The notes under the pieces were generated by a model. That model was given only the letters and a program-made list of their open reading frames with translations, made no database searches and had not been told where the DNA came from. Shown piece after piece: positions 1 through 8,014 of a stretch of 35,722 nucleotides of DNA. How positions within the stretch are numbered: position 1 is the stretch's first letter; each line of letters starts with the position of its first letter. The stretch comes from a virus. The position numbers and the translations under genes are program-made. Location: positions 1-35,722 of the IMG/VR virus record IMGVR_UViG_3300048437_000128. One strand, written 5' to 3'.

Positions 1-1
1 G

Positions 2-2659
2 GTGGACACGTCCGGCACCTCTACGACACTTAGCAATGCGTATGTTTTTAAAGGAGTGTTTGACCAAGACGCGTCAGATACGACCGTTGGCACGGCCTAT
101 CTGTTTCATGGAGATTACCAAGGTGTGATTCCAAGCACAGCTTATGGAATCTATATCGCTGACGCAGTAGATAACTACTTTGGTGGTAATGTTCGATCAC
201 TTACAGGATTTAAGATCAATCAAACGGAGGTGATTAACTCAAATCGCGAAGGCACCTTTACTTCGATTAAGCACGACAATACCACAGACGTAGTCATTGA
301 CCTGGATGACAACACCTACACCAAGATTAACAATCCCGATGGCGACTTAGCTATCTCAATTGGTGGCGGTGGTAATACTGACCTCATGAACCGTTACATC
401 AACGATCTACACAGGTTCAGAAAAGCTGACGATACAACAGATCTAGCCTTGTTTATGACTGGATCGATAACTTTTTACGAGCCTGTAAGTGCCGATGTAA
501 TTTACAGCGATGAAATAATACTCAGCAACGGCGCACCATCAACAACCACCAACAGACTTTACAACGATGGGGGCACGCTGTATTTCGACGGCTCTGCTGT
601 TGCTCAAAGTCCAGCGTTTAATGACCTAACAAACAAAACGTCAGGGACAGGTGATTACAAAACGACTGGCAGGTTCCGCTCAGGTGGCAATATAAAATCA
701 GGCGAAGGTTCTGGCGGCGTTGCTCTGACTATCAACGACGGCTACGGCAACGCCAATGTAACGTTTAACCACGAAAACGGTGTGCCTGAACAAGACGGAA
801 ATGCAGCACGTATTGAGGTCAATACAGACTCAAGTTCAAACGCCACTATGTATTTTGAAGTCAAGTCGGGCGTCACTGATGGTACTGCTGTACAAACAGA
901 TGCAGTCTTCCAAGCAGACGGGGCCGGGATAGCAATTGCTGGTGCTAAAACACTGCGTTCAGCAAGTGGTACATTGACACTAAGCGCGGACGACGTTGAT
1001 TTTGTCGTTTCAGACACGACTGACTCCACTCAAAATTTTATCTGGCGGGACTTTAGTGCTTCAAAGTTGTACCTCGGAACTCCTGATGCACAAGTAGAGC
1101 TTAGGTCACACCTTACGCAGCAAAGCGGATACAACATAACGACTCTAGGCACCATTACCGCCAACAGTGTGGTAGTGAACGGTTATGACGTCCTTACGTC
1201 TGGTAGCCAGGTTACTACAGCGGGTTCAATCACGGCAGGCAACGCCTCAACCAGTCTTGGCTACTACGTCGGCACGACTCAGGTCATTCAAGGCTCCACG
1301 AGGAACCTAGTCAATATTGGCACTATCAACAGCGGCGCTATCACTAGCGTCGGTAATGCCACTATTTCAAATCCGTCATCTGGCGCTAGGATTACCCTGA
1401 ATAGAACGGACGTTGGCACGAGCGGTGTATTTCTTGTAGGAAGTTCTTTTAGCTACATAGGGACTACGACTAACAAGCCGTTTCATATTTACCAAAACAA
1501 CGCCTCTGCGCTTGAGTTTGACACAAACAAAGACGCAACCTTTGCAGGTGCCATTACCGCTAGCGGCACCATAACCTCAAACGGAAACACTGTACTGACA
1601 AGTGCAAGCTACGACACGCAAGTTTGCCACTTAAAATCAAATGTCAACGCGGCTATCAATCAAGGCGCTGCCAACGAGTTCACTGTCGACTTTAATTTAG
1701 AAGAGCATAATGACAGCACGACCTTTTCGCACTCAAGCGGCGTCGTCACAGTCGCAACGACTGGCTGGTACAAGGTCTACGCCAACATGGTGTACGCGAA
1801 CGCATCGTCATCTGCGCGAAACACTGTGCGAGCTTACGTAGAGAAAAACGGCAGTGAGATCGTCAGTACGCGTACTTACGATTACGACCGTGGATCGAGT
1901 TACGGCAAGTACTCAAACAACAAAATAGAGACAATGCTGTATTTAACGGCTAACGATACTGTTTCTATTGGTAACTACGCGTACAACGAAGACGGCGTTT
2001 GCACTATTGAGGCCGCTGAGTGTGAGTTCATCGTTTCATCGGTAAGTGTTCAAACTACTAGCACTAACACTGACACCGTAGATGGACTGCATGCCTCGTC
2101 GTTTATTCGTAGCGACGCTGATGACACTGCGACTGGTGAAGTCACCTTTACCTCCGACATACACATGAATCAGTACCTCCGCCATACCAGCAATGCTGGT
2201 ACGAATTTAAGATTCGAGGTGGATCGTGTTCGCATTACAGCAGGCAACGTCGAAATGATCGACTGCGTAGAAAGCACCACAGACTACGTTGATATTGTTG
2301 ATCGAGTCCGCATCACGGCAGGTGCTGGGCTTGAGTGCGAAGGAAATATAACGGCCTACTCAACAACCAGCATTTCGGACATCAACCAGAAAGAAAATAT
2401 CCAGCAAATCGGCAATCCCATTGAAAAGATTAAGCAAATCTCGGGATATACATTTGATTGGAAAAACTCAGGCGATCACTCCGGAGGCGTAATAGCTCAA
2501 GAGATTGAGCAGATCATGCCAAGCATCGTAAAAGAGACAAGCATCAGAGATAGCGAAACAATGAAATCAGTTGATTACCAGGCAATCATTGGACTCCTGG
2601 TTGAAACTGTTAAAGATCTAAACAAGCGCATAGAGGAACTTGAAGATGGCAATAACTAG
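2..2659 (+). CDS. C-terminal part of giant tail-tip/fibre protein with S74 intramolecular chaperone (continues from the right edge)
   Basis: This is the distal 885 residues of a host-recognition fibre. The frame is open at base 2 and continues exactly in phase from the reading frame that runs off base 35722, so it is the end of the J-like gene (about 2804 aa in total). Residues 45-150 repeat a module encoded near 35042-35420. Residues about 537-684 look like a C1q/TNF-type jelly roll, with a GWYKVYANM strand and a later LYLTANDTVSIG strand. Residues about 695-720 carry a TVDGLHASSFIRSD motif also present upstream. The last 95 residues form a Peptidase_S74 chaperone: Ser792 and Lys797 in SDINQKENI have the spacing of the known Ser-Lys dyad, followed by GYTFDW and IAQEIE. 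In endosialidase-type fibres this domain trimerises the stalk and then cleaves itself off. The ligand is unknown. I am confident of the fibre and S74 calls, less so of the jelly roll. Confidence 0.88.
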   Translation: MDTSGTSTTLSNAYVFKGVFDQDASDTTVGTAYLFHGDYQGVIPSTAYGIYIADAVDNYFGGNVRSLTGFKINQTEVINSNREGTFTSIKHDNTTDVVIDLDDNTYTKINNPDGDLAISIGGGGNTDLMNRYINDLHRFRKADDTTDLALFMTGSITFYEPVSADVIYSDEIILSNGAPSTTTNRLYNDGGTLYFDGSAVAQSPAFNDLTNKTSGTGDYKTTGRFRSGGNIKSGEGSGGVALTINDGYGNANVTFNHENGVPEQDGNAARIEVNTDSSSNATMYFEVKSGVTDGTAVQTDAVFQADGAGIAIAGAKTLRSASGTLTLSADDVDFVVSDTTDSTQNFIWRDFSASKLYLGTPDAQVELRSHLTQQSGYNITTLGTITANSVVVNGYDVLTSGSQVTTAGSITAGNASTSLGYYVGTTQVIQGSTRNLVNIGTINSGAITSVGNATISNPSSGARITLNRTDVGTSGVFLVGSSFSYIGTTTNKPFHIYQNNASALEFDTNKDATFAGAITASGTITSNGNTVLTSASYDTQVCHLKSNVNAAINQGAANEFTVDFNLEEHNDSTTFSHSSGVVTVATTGWYKVYANMVYANASSSARNTVRAYVEKNGSEIVSTRTYDYDRGSSYGKYSNNKIETMLYLTANDTVSIGNYAYNEDGVCTIEAAECEFIVSSVSVQTTSTNTDTVDGLHASSFIRSDADDTATGEVTFTSDIHMNQYLRHTSNAGTNLRFEVDRVRITAGNVEMIDCVESTTDYVDIVDRVRITAGAGLECEGNITAYSTTSISDINQKENIQQIGNPIEKIKQISGYTFDWKNSGDHSGGVIAQEIEQIMPSIVKETSIRDSETMKSVDYQAIIGLLVETVKDLNKRIEELEDGNN

Positions 2660-2906
2660 CAGCAAATCTATTTATCGAATAGAAATCCAAGACACACAAC
2701 CTGACCCAGAACTAATGGTTCTGTATACCTACACTTTCGACGATCCGTCTGACGACGACTTACCCGTTAACAAAGAAGTCTCGCACAGGCTTTCTCGTTA
2801 CACGGCCACGGTTGATGATGATGGTAACGAAACGCAAAGTGCGACAGACGTTAGCGGACACATGCAGTTAGTACAGGACATCTGCACCGCTATCTGGACA
2901 GACTAA
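2646..2906 (+). CDS. Small tail-associated protein, unknown
   Basis: An 86-residue acidic protein that begins inside the last codons of the fibre gene. The ATG at 2646 is preferred over an in-frame TTG at 2640 because an AGGA-type ribosome site near 2633-2636 is correctly spaced for it. It contains YRIEIQDTQPD and a central acidic stretch (DDPSDDDLP), with no membrane segment or signal peptide. Its stop overlaps the next start (TAATG), so the two are probably translationally coupled. Its position directly after the fibre gene suggests a virion part or a fibre assembly helper, as is common there, but I do not recognise the family. Confidence 0.7.
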   Translation: MAITSSKSIYRIEIQDTQPDPELMVLYTYTFDDPSDDDLPVNKEVSHRLSRYTATVDDDGNETQSATDVSGHMQLVQDICTAIWTD

Positions 2907-3469
2907 TGCCATTACAGACATCGGGTGCGATATCACTGCAAGACTTGCAGGATGAGTTCGGCGGGTCGCATCCGATTACGCTTAACGAGTATGGCGGCCT
3001 AAGAACATCAGGCACTGGGGCGACCATAAGTTTGTCTGACTACTACGGCGCAACAAACTCGCCAGTAGTAACGCAGGGAACATTGCAACAGCAATACTCA
3101 ACGATCTACGGATTTAACAACGCCAACAACGTCGGGTCAGTGTCGCCGCCTAACTGGTACAACGGCAGTATGGAGGCTCGCTCTATTTTAGAGATCGCGA
3201 GAATAAATTCATCGGCTGGCTTGTTCTTTCATTTTGAGCTTAGTTATTCATCGGCCATACCAGCAAATGACTTTACGAGCATTCAGTTCACAGCGAACGG
3301 TACGCTGACGACACTGACATCGACAGAGTCATATACGTCGACTACACAGGGCGGCTTTGGTCGGCGCTGGTCGTGGAGTCTTTCCAACGGTCTTGACACT
3401 ACTGAGGTAGCCAATATCGCGGCTGAGTTCGATGGGTCGGGCACTGTCACGATAACGGTGAATCCATGA
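2906..3469 (+). CDS. Virion/tail-fibre associated protein with GAISLQDLQDEFGG motif
   Basis: The protein has 187 residues and opens with LQTSGAISLQDLQDEFGG and then SLSDYYG at about residues 42-48. This N-terminal signature recurs in small structural proteins encoded after tail-fibre genes in many phages. The remainder is Ser/Thr/Asn-rich and predicted beta (TSIQFTANGTLTTL, GSGTVTITVNP), which suits an extracellular tail-tip or fibre-cap domain. The start overlaps the preceding stop, and the end overlaps the next gene by four bases. A structural role is inferred from the motif and position; the exact location in the virion is unknown. Confidence 0.6.
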   Translation: MPLQTSGAISLQDLQDEFGGSHPITLNEYGGLRTSGTGATISLSDYYGATNSPVVTQGTLQQQYSTIYGFNNANNVGSVSPPNWYNGSMEARSILEIARINSSAGLFFHFELSYSSAIPANDFTSIQFTANGTLTTLTSTESYTSTTQGGFGRRWSWSLSNGLDTTEVANIAAEFDGSGTVTITVNP

Positions 3470-3699
3470 GGACGCTGGTATACGACACGCCAGCGGCTGA
3501 CGCCACACACCTTGAAGGATTCGTCGAGTCTAAGGCAATTACTCAGGCTGATCCCGTACCGTTTAGGGTGCCGATGATTAAGACAAACGGCGTGAATGAC
3601 ATGGAGGCGACCATTGCTTTAGTGCATCTTATGGAAGATCGCATTGATGAAGATATCGCTGACGGATCGGTCATTGGGCGTGTGCCGATTGACCCTTGA
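3466..3699 (+). CDS. Small protein, unknown (tail cluster)
   Basis: A 77-residue soluble, mildly acidic protein. It shares ATGA with the previous gene (ATG at 3466, TGA ending at 3469), so it is almost certainly translated from the same message. There is no signal peptide, membrane segment or motif that I recognise. It is the last gene before a 55-base gap containing a possible promoter, so it probably closes the tail cluster. Confidence 0.6.
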   Translation: MRTLVYDTPAADATHLEGFVESKAITQADPVPFRVPMIKTNGVNDMEATIALVHLMEDRIDEDIADGSVIGRVPIDP

Positions 3700-3711
3700 A
3701 AAACATAATCG

Positions 3712-3740
3712 TTGACACCACAATAGCTTCACCATTAACA
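3712..3740 (+). promoter_or_regulatory. Possible promoter before the coiled-coil/exported-protein/lysis cluster
   Basis: A perfect TTGACA lies at 3712-3717 in a gap between genes, followed after 17 bases by TTAACA (3735-3740). That is a poor -10, with only two of six consensus positions. The AAGGTGA ribosome site and ATG at 3755 follow. The -35 match and position are suggestive; the weak -10 keeps confidence low. Confidence 0.35.
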
Positions 3741-3754
3741 AAAAAGGTGACGTT

Positions 3755-3976
3755 ATGTCGGAGCAACAACAGGTAACAGAAGAGCAGTTCGTATTGGGCC
3801 AGCGTATGGAGTCACTGGCTCGCCAGAATGCTCAACAGGCGTTGAGAATTGCGGATTTAGAGGCGCAGATCGCACTAATTCAAGCAAAAGCACAGCAACC
3901 ACAAGAAGAAACTAAACCCGTCGAGGAAGTGTCCGATGACGATTACGAAGAAGTGTCTGTCGATACTCTTAATTAG
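3755..3976 (+). CDS. Small coiled-coil protein, unknown
   Basis: The protein has 73 residues. A Gln/Ala/Leu-rich amphipathic helix (roughly 15-48, with heptad-like Leu/Ile) is followed by an acidic tail, and there is no membrane segment. A clear AAGGTGA site precedes the ATG. Its 3' end overlaps the next gene by 41 bases in another frame. The composition resembles small phage scaffolding or accessory coiled coils, but position gives no specific job. Function unknown. Confidence 0.6.
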   Translation: MSEQQQVTEEQFVLGQRMESLARQNAQQALRIADLEAQIALIQAKAQQPQEETKPVEEVSDDDYEEVSVDTLN

Positions 3977-4643
3977 CTTCATGGCTCCTGCCTTCGGGCA
4001 GGACACTCCCGATATAGAACCAATTCCAGAATTAGATCCAGCCCCAGCGCGAGACGATGGAGAGTATGAACCAGACTTTGATGACGGCGGGGATGACAAC
4101 AATGTTGAGGGTGATCTAAACAGCGTAAACAGCAATAACGGAAATGTAAGCAAAACCTATAATGGTGCAGGCAGTCGCTCTATGCCAGCAAATACTGCTG
4201 TTGCACCTAGTCTTATGAGTACAGGTCAACAATCGTGTCTTAAGTCTTTGTCAGGCGGATTGCAGCTCGTCGGCTTTGGTGTTTCCTCGGGTCTTTATAG
4301 GCAGGATGAAGAGTGCAATCGAAGGCTCAACGCCATTACGCTCTCAAATATGGGGATGAAGGTCGCAAGCGTTAGCTTGATGTGCCAAAATGCACAAGTA
4401 TGGAGAGCTATGTTTATGAGCGCAACGCCCTGCCCTATCATACGATCAGGTCGTTTGTTAGTAGGGAAAAATGCGTTATTAGCTATTAAGCAGAATCCAG
4501 AGCTTTGGATTCCTGATTACGTAGAAGCAAAGGCATTTTACGATACGCTACTGGCTGGAGGTAACGATGAAAGCACTGAGCAAGAGTCTAGTACCGCTAC
4601 TCTTAGTGATCGTTATCGAACCACTAAACGCGAACGAGATTGA
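3936..4643 (+). CDS. Sec-exported phage protein, unknown function
   Basis: The protein has 235 residues. Residues 1-21 are a typical signal peptide: a positive MTITKK start, a hydrophobic core and AFG before QD, a good signal peptidase I site. An Asp/Glu/Pro/Asn-rich linker covers about 22-75. A folded part follows, with several Cys residues (SCLKSLSGG, QDEECNRR, SLMCQNAQVW, TPCPI) that could form disulfides in the periplasm. I have an impression of similar proteins in other phages near lysis or structural genes, always without known function. It overlaps the preceding gene by 41 bases and the following one by 77, so translation is tightly linked. It could be a lysis accessory, an exclusion factor or a virion component. 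Confidence 0.65.
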   Translation: MTITKKCLSILLISFMAPAFGQDTPDIEPIPELDPAPARDDGEYEPDFDDGGDDNNVEGDLNSVNSNNGNVSKTYNGAGSRSMPANTAVAPSLMSTGQQSCLKSLSGGLQLVGFGVSSGLYRQDEECNRRLNAITLSNMGMKVASVSLMCQNAQVWRAMFMSATPCPIIRSGRLLVGKNALLAIKQNPELWIPDYVEAKAFYDTLLAGGNDESTEQESSTATLSDRYRTTKRERD

Positions 4644-5409
4644 TGATCTTGTTGACACCTCACAAAGCATACGAGATACGTTTGCTTATGGCATAAAAAC
4701 TATCGCTGGGGGTGAGTCATACGCGGGAGAGGGTTATATTTCTCCAGCTATGGCAGACAGTGGTTATATCACTAAATCCCAGCAAGATGCCTACAATGCC
4801 GCAGTCGCGGCAGTCCAGTCAGCAACATATAGTTACGACCCTGGTGCCGATCAATATTTTCAAGACCAAGCAGATCAAGCAATGGATGAAGTGTCTGAAA
4901 TGATTGATGCGTATGTAGAAGCGGCACAGCAAATCATTATGGTTGCAACAGTCAATGAAATGGCACAAGACGCACAAGTAGCAGCAGATGAGCGAGAAGC
5001 TATGGCGCTACAAGAGTTTATGGGCGCTAACGATGTAACCCTGCAAGATGAAGAAATCGAGGCTTACAATGACGCTCTCTCGAACACTGAGCAAGCAATA
5101 CAAGTGGCGGCGGCTTATATGGCAGTTGCCAATGATGAAAACTTACTTGATACAGCCGATGATATGGCAAGAGAGTACAATGTCACCTATGAGGAAGCCG
5201 CATCTATATTTTTTGACTTAGATACAGAGGCGGTTTGGGTGTCGTTTGATGGCGGTAGCACCATACAAGGCTTACAGGTCGGTAATTATTTTGCAACGGC
5301 ACAGGATGTTTTAACGCGAGCAGAGACGCAAGAATTTTGGACTACTTCACCGGAAGGCGGATGTTGGTTCGCGGAGAACCAAGAAGAGTGTTTGTCTAAT
5401 GGCCCTTGA
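4567..5409 (+). CDS. Sec-exported helical protein, unknown function
   Basis: The protein has 280 residues. MKALSKSLVPLLLVIVIEPLNA is a signal peptide with likely cleavage after Ala22. The mature part is acidic, rich in Ala and Gln, and mostly helical (about 70-210). Near the C-terminus it has a Trp/Gly segment and two Cys residues (GCWFAENQEECL), likely an oxidised periplasmic hairpin. It starts inside the previous exported gene and ends overlapping the next gene by 11 bases. The pairing of two exported proteins suggests that they work together outside the inner membrane. No family recognised. Confidence 0.65.
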   Translation: MKALSKSLVPLLLVIVIEPLNANEIDDLVDTSQSIRDTFAYGIKTIAGGESYAGEGYISPAMADSGYITKSQQDAYNAAVAAVQSATYSYDPGADQYFQDQADQAMDEVSEMIDAYVEAAQQIIMVATVNEMAQDAQVAADEREAMALQEFMGANDVTLQDEEIEAYNDALSNTEQAIQVAAAYMAVANDENLLDTADDMAREYNVTYEEAASIFFDLDTEAVWVSFDGGSTIQGLQVGNYFATAQDVLTRAETQEFWTTSPEGGCWFAENQEECLSNGP

Positions 5410-5932
5410 AGACTTAGAACTAAATGTCGGTGGCACGTCTATAAAGGGCGTTTGGATTGCTATAGTTCTGACATTTGGCTCAACAATTGGTGGCGGAATT
5501 TGGGCGGCGTCTCAGTTCTTTGCACAACTCAATGAACAAAGTGAATCTGTTGTTGCGGCTACAACGCAAGCAGAGGGTTTGGCTACACGATTTGACGACT
5601 TACGAGAGTCTAACGCCACACGACTGCAAGCGATGGACGTTAAGCTGTCTAACATGGAGCAGGCCATGACAGCTGCTGACGTGGAGAATCTACAAGGCAA
5701 GCTGGCGGAGTTAGGCGCTAACCTAGTGCAGATCATGGATGCACAGCAAGAGCTACTAGATTTGCGTGATAGAATTTCTAGCGTTGAGAAAACGTCTAGT
5801 GAGTCAGAAATAAAGGTACAAACACGCCTTGAGAGTCTTGCTACATTGGACGCTCGACTAAAGAAGTTTGAGCGTGACATGGATGATTTATGGATGGCTA
5901 TCGATGCCACCAACCCACTTGGAGGTAATTGA
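5399..5932 (+). CDS. Membrane-anchored coiled-coil protein
   Basis: The protein has 177 residues. One strong membrane segment (about 17-39, VWIAIVLTFGSTIGGGIWAA) follows a short N-terminus, then a long Glu/Gln/Leu-rich coiled coil runs from about 40 to 165. The layout resembles an inner-membrane spanin subunit or a tail-length coiled coil, but I see no partner lipoprotein nested in the gene, so spanin is only a possibility. A good GGAGGT site for the next gene lies in its last codons. It sits just upstream of the holin and lysozyme, so a lysis role is plausible but unproven. Confidence 0.6.
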   Translation: MALEDLELNVGGTSIKGVWIAIVLTFGSTIGGGIWAASQFFAQLNEQSESVVAATTQAEGLATRFDDLRESNATRLQAMDVKLSNMEQAMTAADVENLQGKLAELGANLVQIMDAQQELLDLRDRISSVEKTSSESEIKVQTRLESLATLDARLKKFERDMDDLWMAIDATNPLGGN

Positions 5933-6117
5933 TGGACAACGCAGCGGAAGCTTTACGGCGCATAGAGATACATGAAGCAGAGTGTAAGCTTATGCGAGAG
6001 ATGATGGAAAAACGTCTCGATCAAGGCGCGGAAAAGTTTAATAAGCTAGAGCGCATGATCATGGCTATGTATCCATTTATAATCGCCTGCTTAGGTGCAG
6101 TAGAGTTTCTGTCGTGA
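5932..6117 (+). CDS. XhlA-like small coiled-coil membrane protein
   Basis: The protein has 61 residues. The ATG at 5932 is chosen over TTG 5929 because GGAGGT (5921-5926) is spaced for it and TGATG couples it to the preceding stop. Residues 1-40 are a charged amphipathic helix (RRIEIHEAECKLMREMMEKR) and residues 43-60 a membrane anchor (MAMYPFIIACLGAVEFL). This topology matches haemolysin XhlA-type and similar small phage lysis proteins next to holins. The family assignment rests on topology and neighbourhood only. Confidence 0.55.
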   Translation: MDNAAEALRRIEIHEAECKLMREMMEKRLDQGAEKFNKLERMIMAMYPFIIACLGAVEFLS

Positions 6118-6590
6118 AGTTCAATGCAGTGAAGGGTTTAATCGGCGAATTAGCGCCAACTATTGGCGCGGCCCTTGGAGGCCCTGTAGGCGGTGCGGCG
6201 GCAGGAATGATAGCGCAAGTGCTCGGTTGTGAGCCTACGCCACAGAAGATTGAGAAGGCTCTACAGACGGCCACGCCAGAGCAACTGGCTGAGATCAAAA
6301 AGGCTGAACTTGACTTTGAAGTCAGGATGAAAGAGCTTGAAGTTGACGTATTCTCGTTAGAGACGAAGGATACACAACATGCAAGAGAGGCATTCTCAGA
6401 GGATTGGACGGCAAGATCTATCGCCATTATTTCCATATTGCTGTTTGGCGGATATGTGTTTCTCGTAACGCTTCAGCCTGCCGATGATAATGACTTGAAT
6501 GTAGTCAATCTTGTTCTCGGATACCTAGGTGGCATCGTGTCTTCTGTGGTGAGCTTTTACTTTGGTGCTAGTAAGTCGGGGGGCAAATGA
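6114..6590 (+). CDS. Holin, 3TM (gene-transfer-agent type)
   Basis: The protein has 158 residues and starts at GTG 6114, overlapping the previous stop by four bases. A Gly/Ala-rich hydrophobic N-terminus (about 12-38, APTIGAALGGPVGGAAAG) is followed by a charged helix with TPEQLAEIKKAELDFE, then two clear membrane segments at about 103-121 and 130-150, ending in SFYFGASKSGG. This is the pattern of the Holin_3TMs family, which opens the inner membrane so endolysin can escape. The lysozyme follows with a four-base overlap, completing the usual holin-endolysin pair. Confidence 0.8.
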   Translation: MKFNAVKGLIGELAPTIGAALGGPVGGAAAGMIAQVLGCEPTPQKIEKALQTATPEQLAEIKKAELDFEVRMKELEVDVFSLETKDTQHAREAFSEDWTARSIAIISILLFGGYVFLVTLQPADDNDLNVVNLVLGYLGGIVSSVVSFYFGASKSGGK

Positions 6591-7006
6591 GCGAACTTAT
6601 AGAGCAGTTAAAAAAACATGAGGGCGTGGAGACTCACGTCTACAAGTGCACAGCGGGTTACGAAACCATTGGTGTTGGTCGCAATATCGCAGAGTCTGGG
6701 CTGGGTTTGAGTTCAGACGAGATTGACTACCTGTTACAGAACGACATCAATCGTTGTGTACGCGAGCTAGCTTATGCGTTTGACTGGTTTGCTAGCCTCG
6801 ATGGTGTACGTCAGGATGCAATGGTCAACCTAGCGTTTAACCTTGGTATGACGCGCCTACAGCAGTTTAAGCTAGCGTTAGATGCTATGGAGCGTGGCGA
6901 TTACGCACGCGCTGCGGCAGAGTTCCTAGACAGTCGATGGGCCAAGCAAGTTGGCAACCGAGCCATCGAAGTAACGTACATGATCCGCGTAGGCGAATAT
7001 CCCTAA
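6587..7006 (+). CDS. Endolysin, T4-type lysozyme (GH24)
   Basis: The protein has 139 residues and cleaves the glycan of peptidoglycan. The catalytic Glu12 lies in KKHEG, and the T4-like YKxTxGYxTIGxG loop is present as YKCTAGYETIGVG with Thr27. T4 lysozyme has Asp20 where this protein has Cys21. Cys at this position is common in phage lysozymes, and a Cys substitution in T4 lysozyme is reported to keep activity. The helix NLAFNLG and the C-terminal domain are present, and the length is a little under T4 gpe (164). No signal peptide is present, so escape depends on the holin just upstream. Confidence 0.92.
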   Translation: MSELIEQLKKHEGVETHVYKCTAGYETIGVGRNIAESGLGLSSDEIDYLLQNDINRCVRELAYAFDWFASLDGVRQDAMVNLAFNLGMTRLQQFKLALDAMERGDYARAAAEFLDSRWAKQVGNRAIEVTYMIRVGEYP

Positions 7007-7037
7007 GTTCTACGTGGAACATATCTAAACAAATCTG

Positions 7038-7066
7038 TTGACACAACATTTGTGTTTTAGTTTACT
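7038..7066 (+). promoter_or_regulatory. Sigma70-like promoter for the early gene block
   Basis: TTGACA (7038-7043), a 17-base spacer and TTTACT (7061-7066, four of six -10 positions) sit in the 86-base gap after the lysozyme. A strong AAGGAGG ribosome site (7078-7084) and the ATG at 7093 follow. Just upstream, 7007-7020 is a near-perfect 14-base inverted repeat (GTTCTACGTGGAAC, six of seven pairs), a candidate operator. This is the best promoter in the window and heads the long early operon. Confidence 0.65.
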
Positions 7067-7092
7067 CGTCCTGTCACAAGGAGGAGCTGACT

Positions 7093-7347
7093 ATGAAAAC
7101 AAAAGCAGAAGTTTGGTTTTATTTGGACGGGCAGAGAGTTTCTCGTATCGTTAATAGCGAGAACTGGCTAGAACCTAATGACGCAGTTTGGCGCGAGCTA
7201 GGCAAACCCAGAACACCATTTATCTATCACTACAGAGAATTGACTCCGAAGACTCATAAATTTCGTAGTGGTCATATGTGTGTGCAAGCTCAGTGGAAGC
7301 CAGAGCACGGAATGACTAAAACGCTGAAGATACGAGGTGCGTTATGA
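7093..7347 (+). CDS. Early protein, unknown
   Basis: An 84-residue basic protein, the first gene after the 7038 promoter and preceded by a consensus AAGGAGG site, so probably strongly expressed early. It contains aromatic residues (EVWFYLDG, PFIYHYREL) and no membrane segment. It overlaps the next start by four bases. Early leader genes of this size in phages often modulate host enzymes, but nothing in this sequence identifies a target. Confidence 0.6.
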   Translation: MKTKAEVWFYLDGQRVSRIVNSENWLEPNDAVWRELGKPRTPFIYHYRELTPKTHKFRSGHMCVQAQWKPEHGMTKTLKIRGAL

Positions 7348-7565
7348 GTAATTCAATGAGTGGAACTTTAGTCGAGGTGCACTATCGCGGCTACTTGAAG
7401 CACATCTGTAAGGAAGTGGATGCAATAAGCGACCTTATCAAAGAGATGCAATCGTTCACACGTCATTTCGATAATTGCGATTTTGAACACGCCGCATTGG
7501 AAGAGATCGCTAGGCATCTCGAATATGCAGACATGCACCTAGAGAAATTACGCAATGCCCTTTAA
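7344..7565 (+). CDS. Early protein, unknown
   Basis: The protein has 73 residues and is predicted mainly helical (ICKEVDAISDLIKEMQSF, EEIARHLEYADMHLEKL). Its start overlaps the preceding stop (ATGA) and its end overlaps the following gene by 11 bases, so it belongs to a translationally coupled string. No motif recognised. Confidence 0.6.
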   Translation: MSNSMSGTLVEVHYRGYLKHICKEVDAISDLIKEMQSFTRHFDNCDFEHAALEEIARHLEYADMHLEKLRNAL

Positions 7566-7746
7566 AACCGTAGTATGGGAGCGCGCCAAGATCTTGATCA
7601 TGGGTGGTTACCGTCAAGACGAAGTTGTTGATATATTGGCTTTAGAGTTCCAGTTCGACGAGTTCCAGCAGGAAGACTTACCCGCACTGGTACGACATCA
7701 AGCCAGATACTTCGGGGGTAAAGATGATAATTCAAATAGCAGTTGA
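7555..7746 (+). CDS. Early protein, unknown
   Basis: A 63-residue protein with two short predicted helices (WERAKILIMGGYRQDEVVDI). The GGYRQDEVVDILALEF stretch could be a small helix-turn-helix, but it is too short to claim. It overlaps both neighbours (11 and 23 bases) within the early operon. Function unknown. Confidence 0.55.
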   Translation: MPFKTVVWERAKILIMGGYRQDEVVDILALEFQFDEFQQEDLPALVRHQARYFGGKDDNSNSS

Positions 7747-8014
7747 GGATGCCTACAAGATAGGCGAGAACTCAGAAGAGTTTATGGGCGCACCGATCGA
7801 CGATTACGACGATGGAATGCTTTGGGTAGTCGCCGACCCAGCGGAGATTGAGATCGAAGCTAAATGGTGGCAGACGAAAGAACCCCACGAGTTTTGGGGC
7901 CAAAAGGGATACGAGTCACTCACTGAGTATGAGATTTACAGTTGTACTTGGCATGGCTACGTCATCATTAACGAAGAGGAAGTGTTCGAAAAAGTGGAGT
8001 TAGACAATGTCTAA
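7724..8014 (+). CDS. Early protein, unknown
   Basis: A strongly acidic 96-residue protein, rich in Trp and Tyr (KWWQTKEPHEFWGQKGYESL). Acidic, DNA-mimic-like composition is frequent among early phage inhibitors of host enzymes, but this is only compositional. It overlaps its upstream and downstream neighbours by 23 and 8 bases. Confidence 0.55.
   Translation: MIIQIAVEDAYKIGENSEEFMGAPIDDYDDGMLWVVADPAEIEIEAKWWQTKEPHEFWGQKGYESLTEYEIYSCTWHGYVIINEEEVFEKVELDNV

Noticed and set aside
4650-4680. TTGACA at about 4650 as a promoter
   Set aside because: It lies within the coding sequence of the second exported protein, and no -10 match follows at 16-18 bases.
5399-5932. Calling this gene an i-spanin
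   Set aside because: Membrane helix plus coiled coil fits, but no lipoprotein partner with a lipobox is nested or adjacent, so I left it unnamed.
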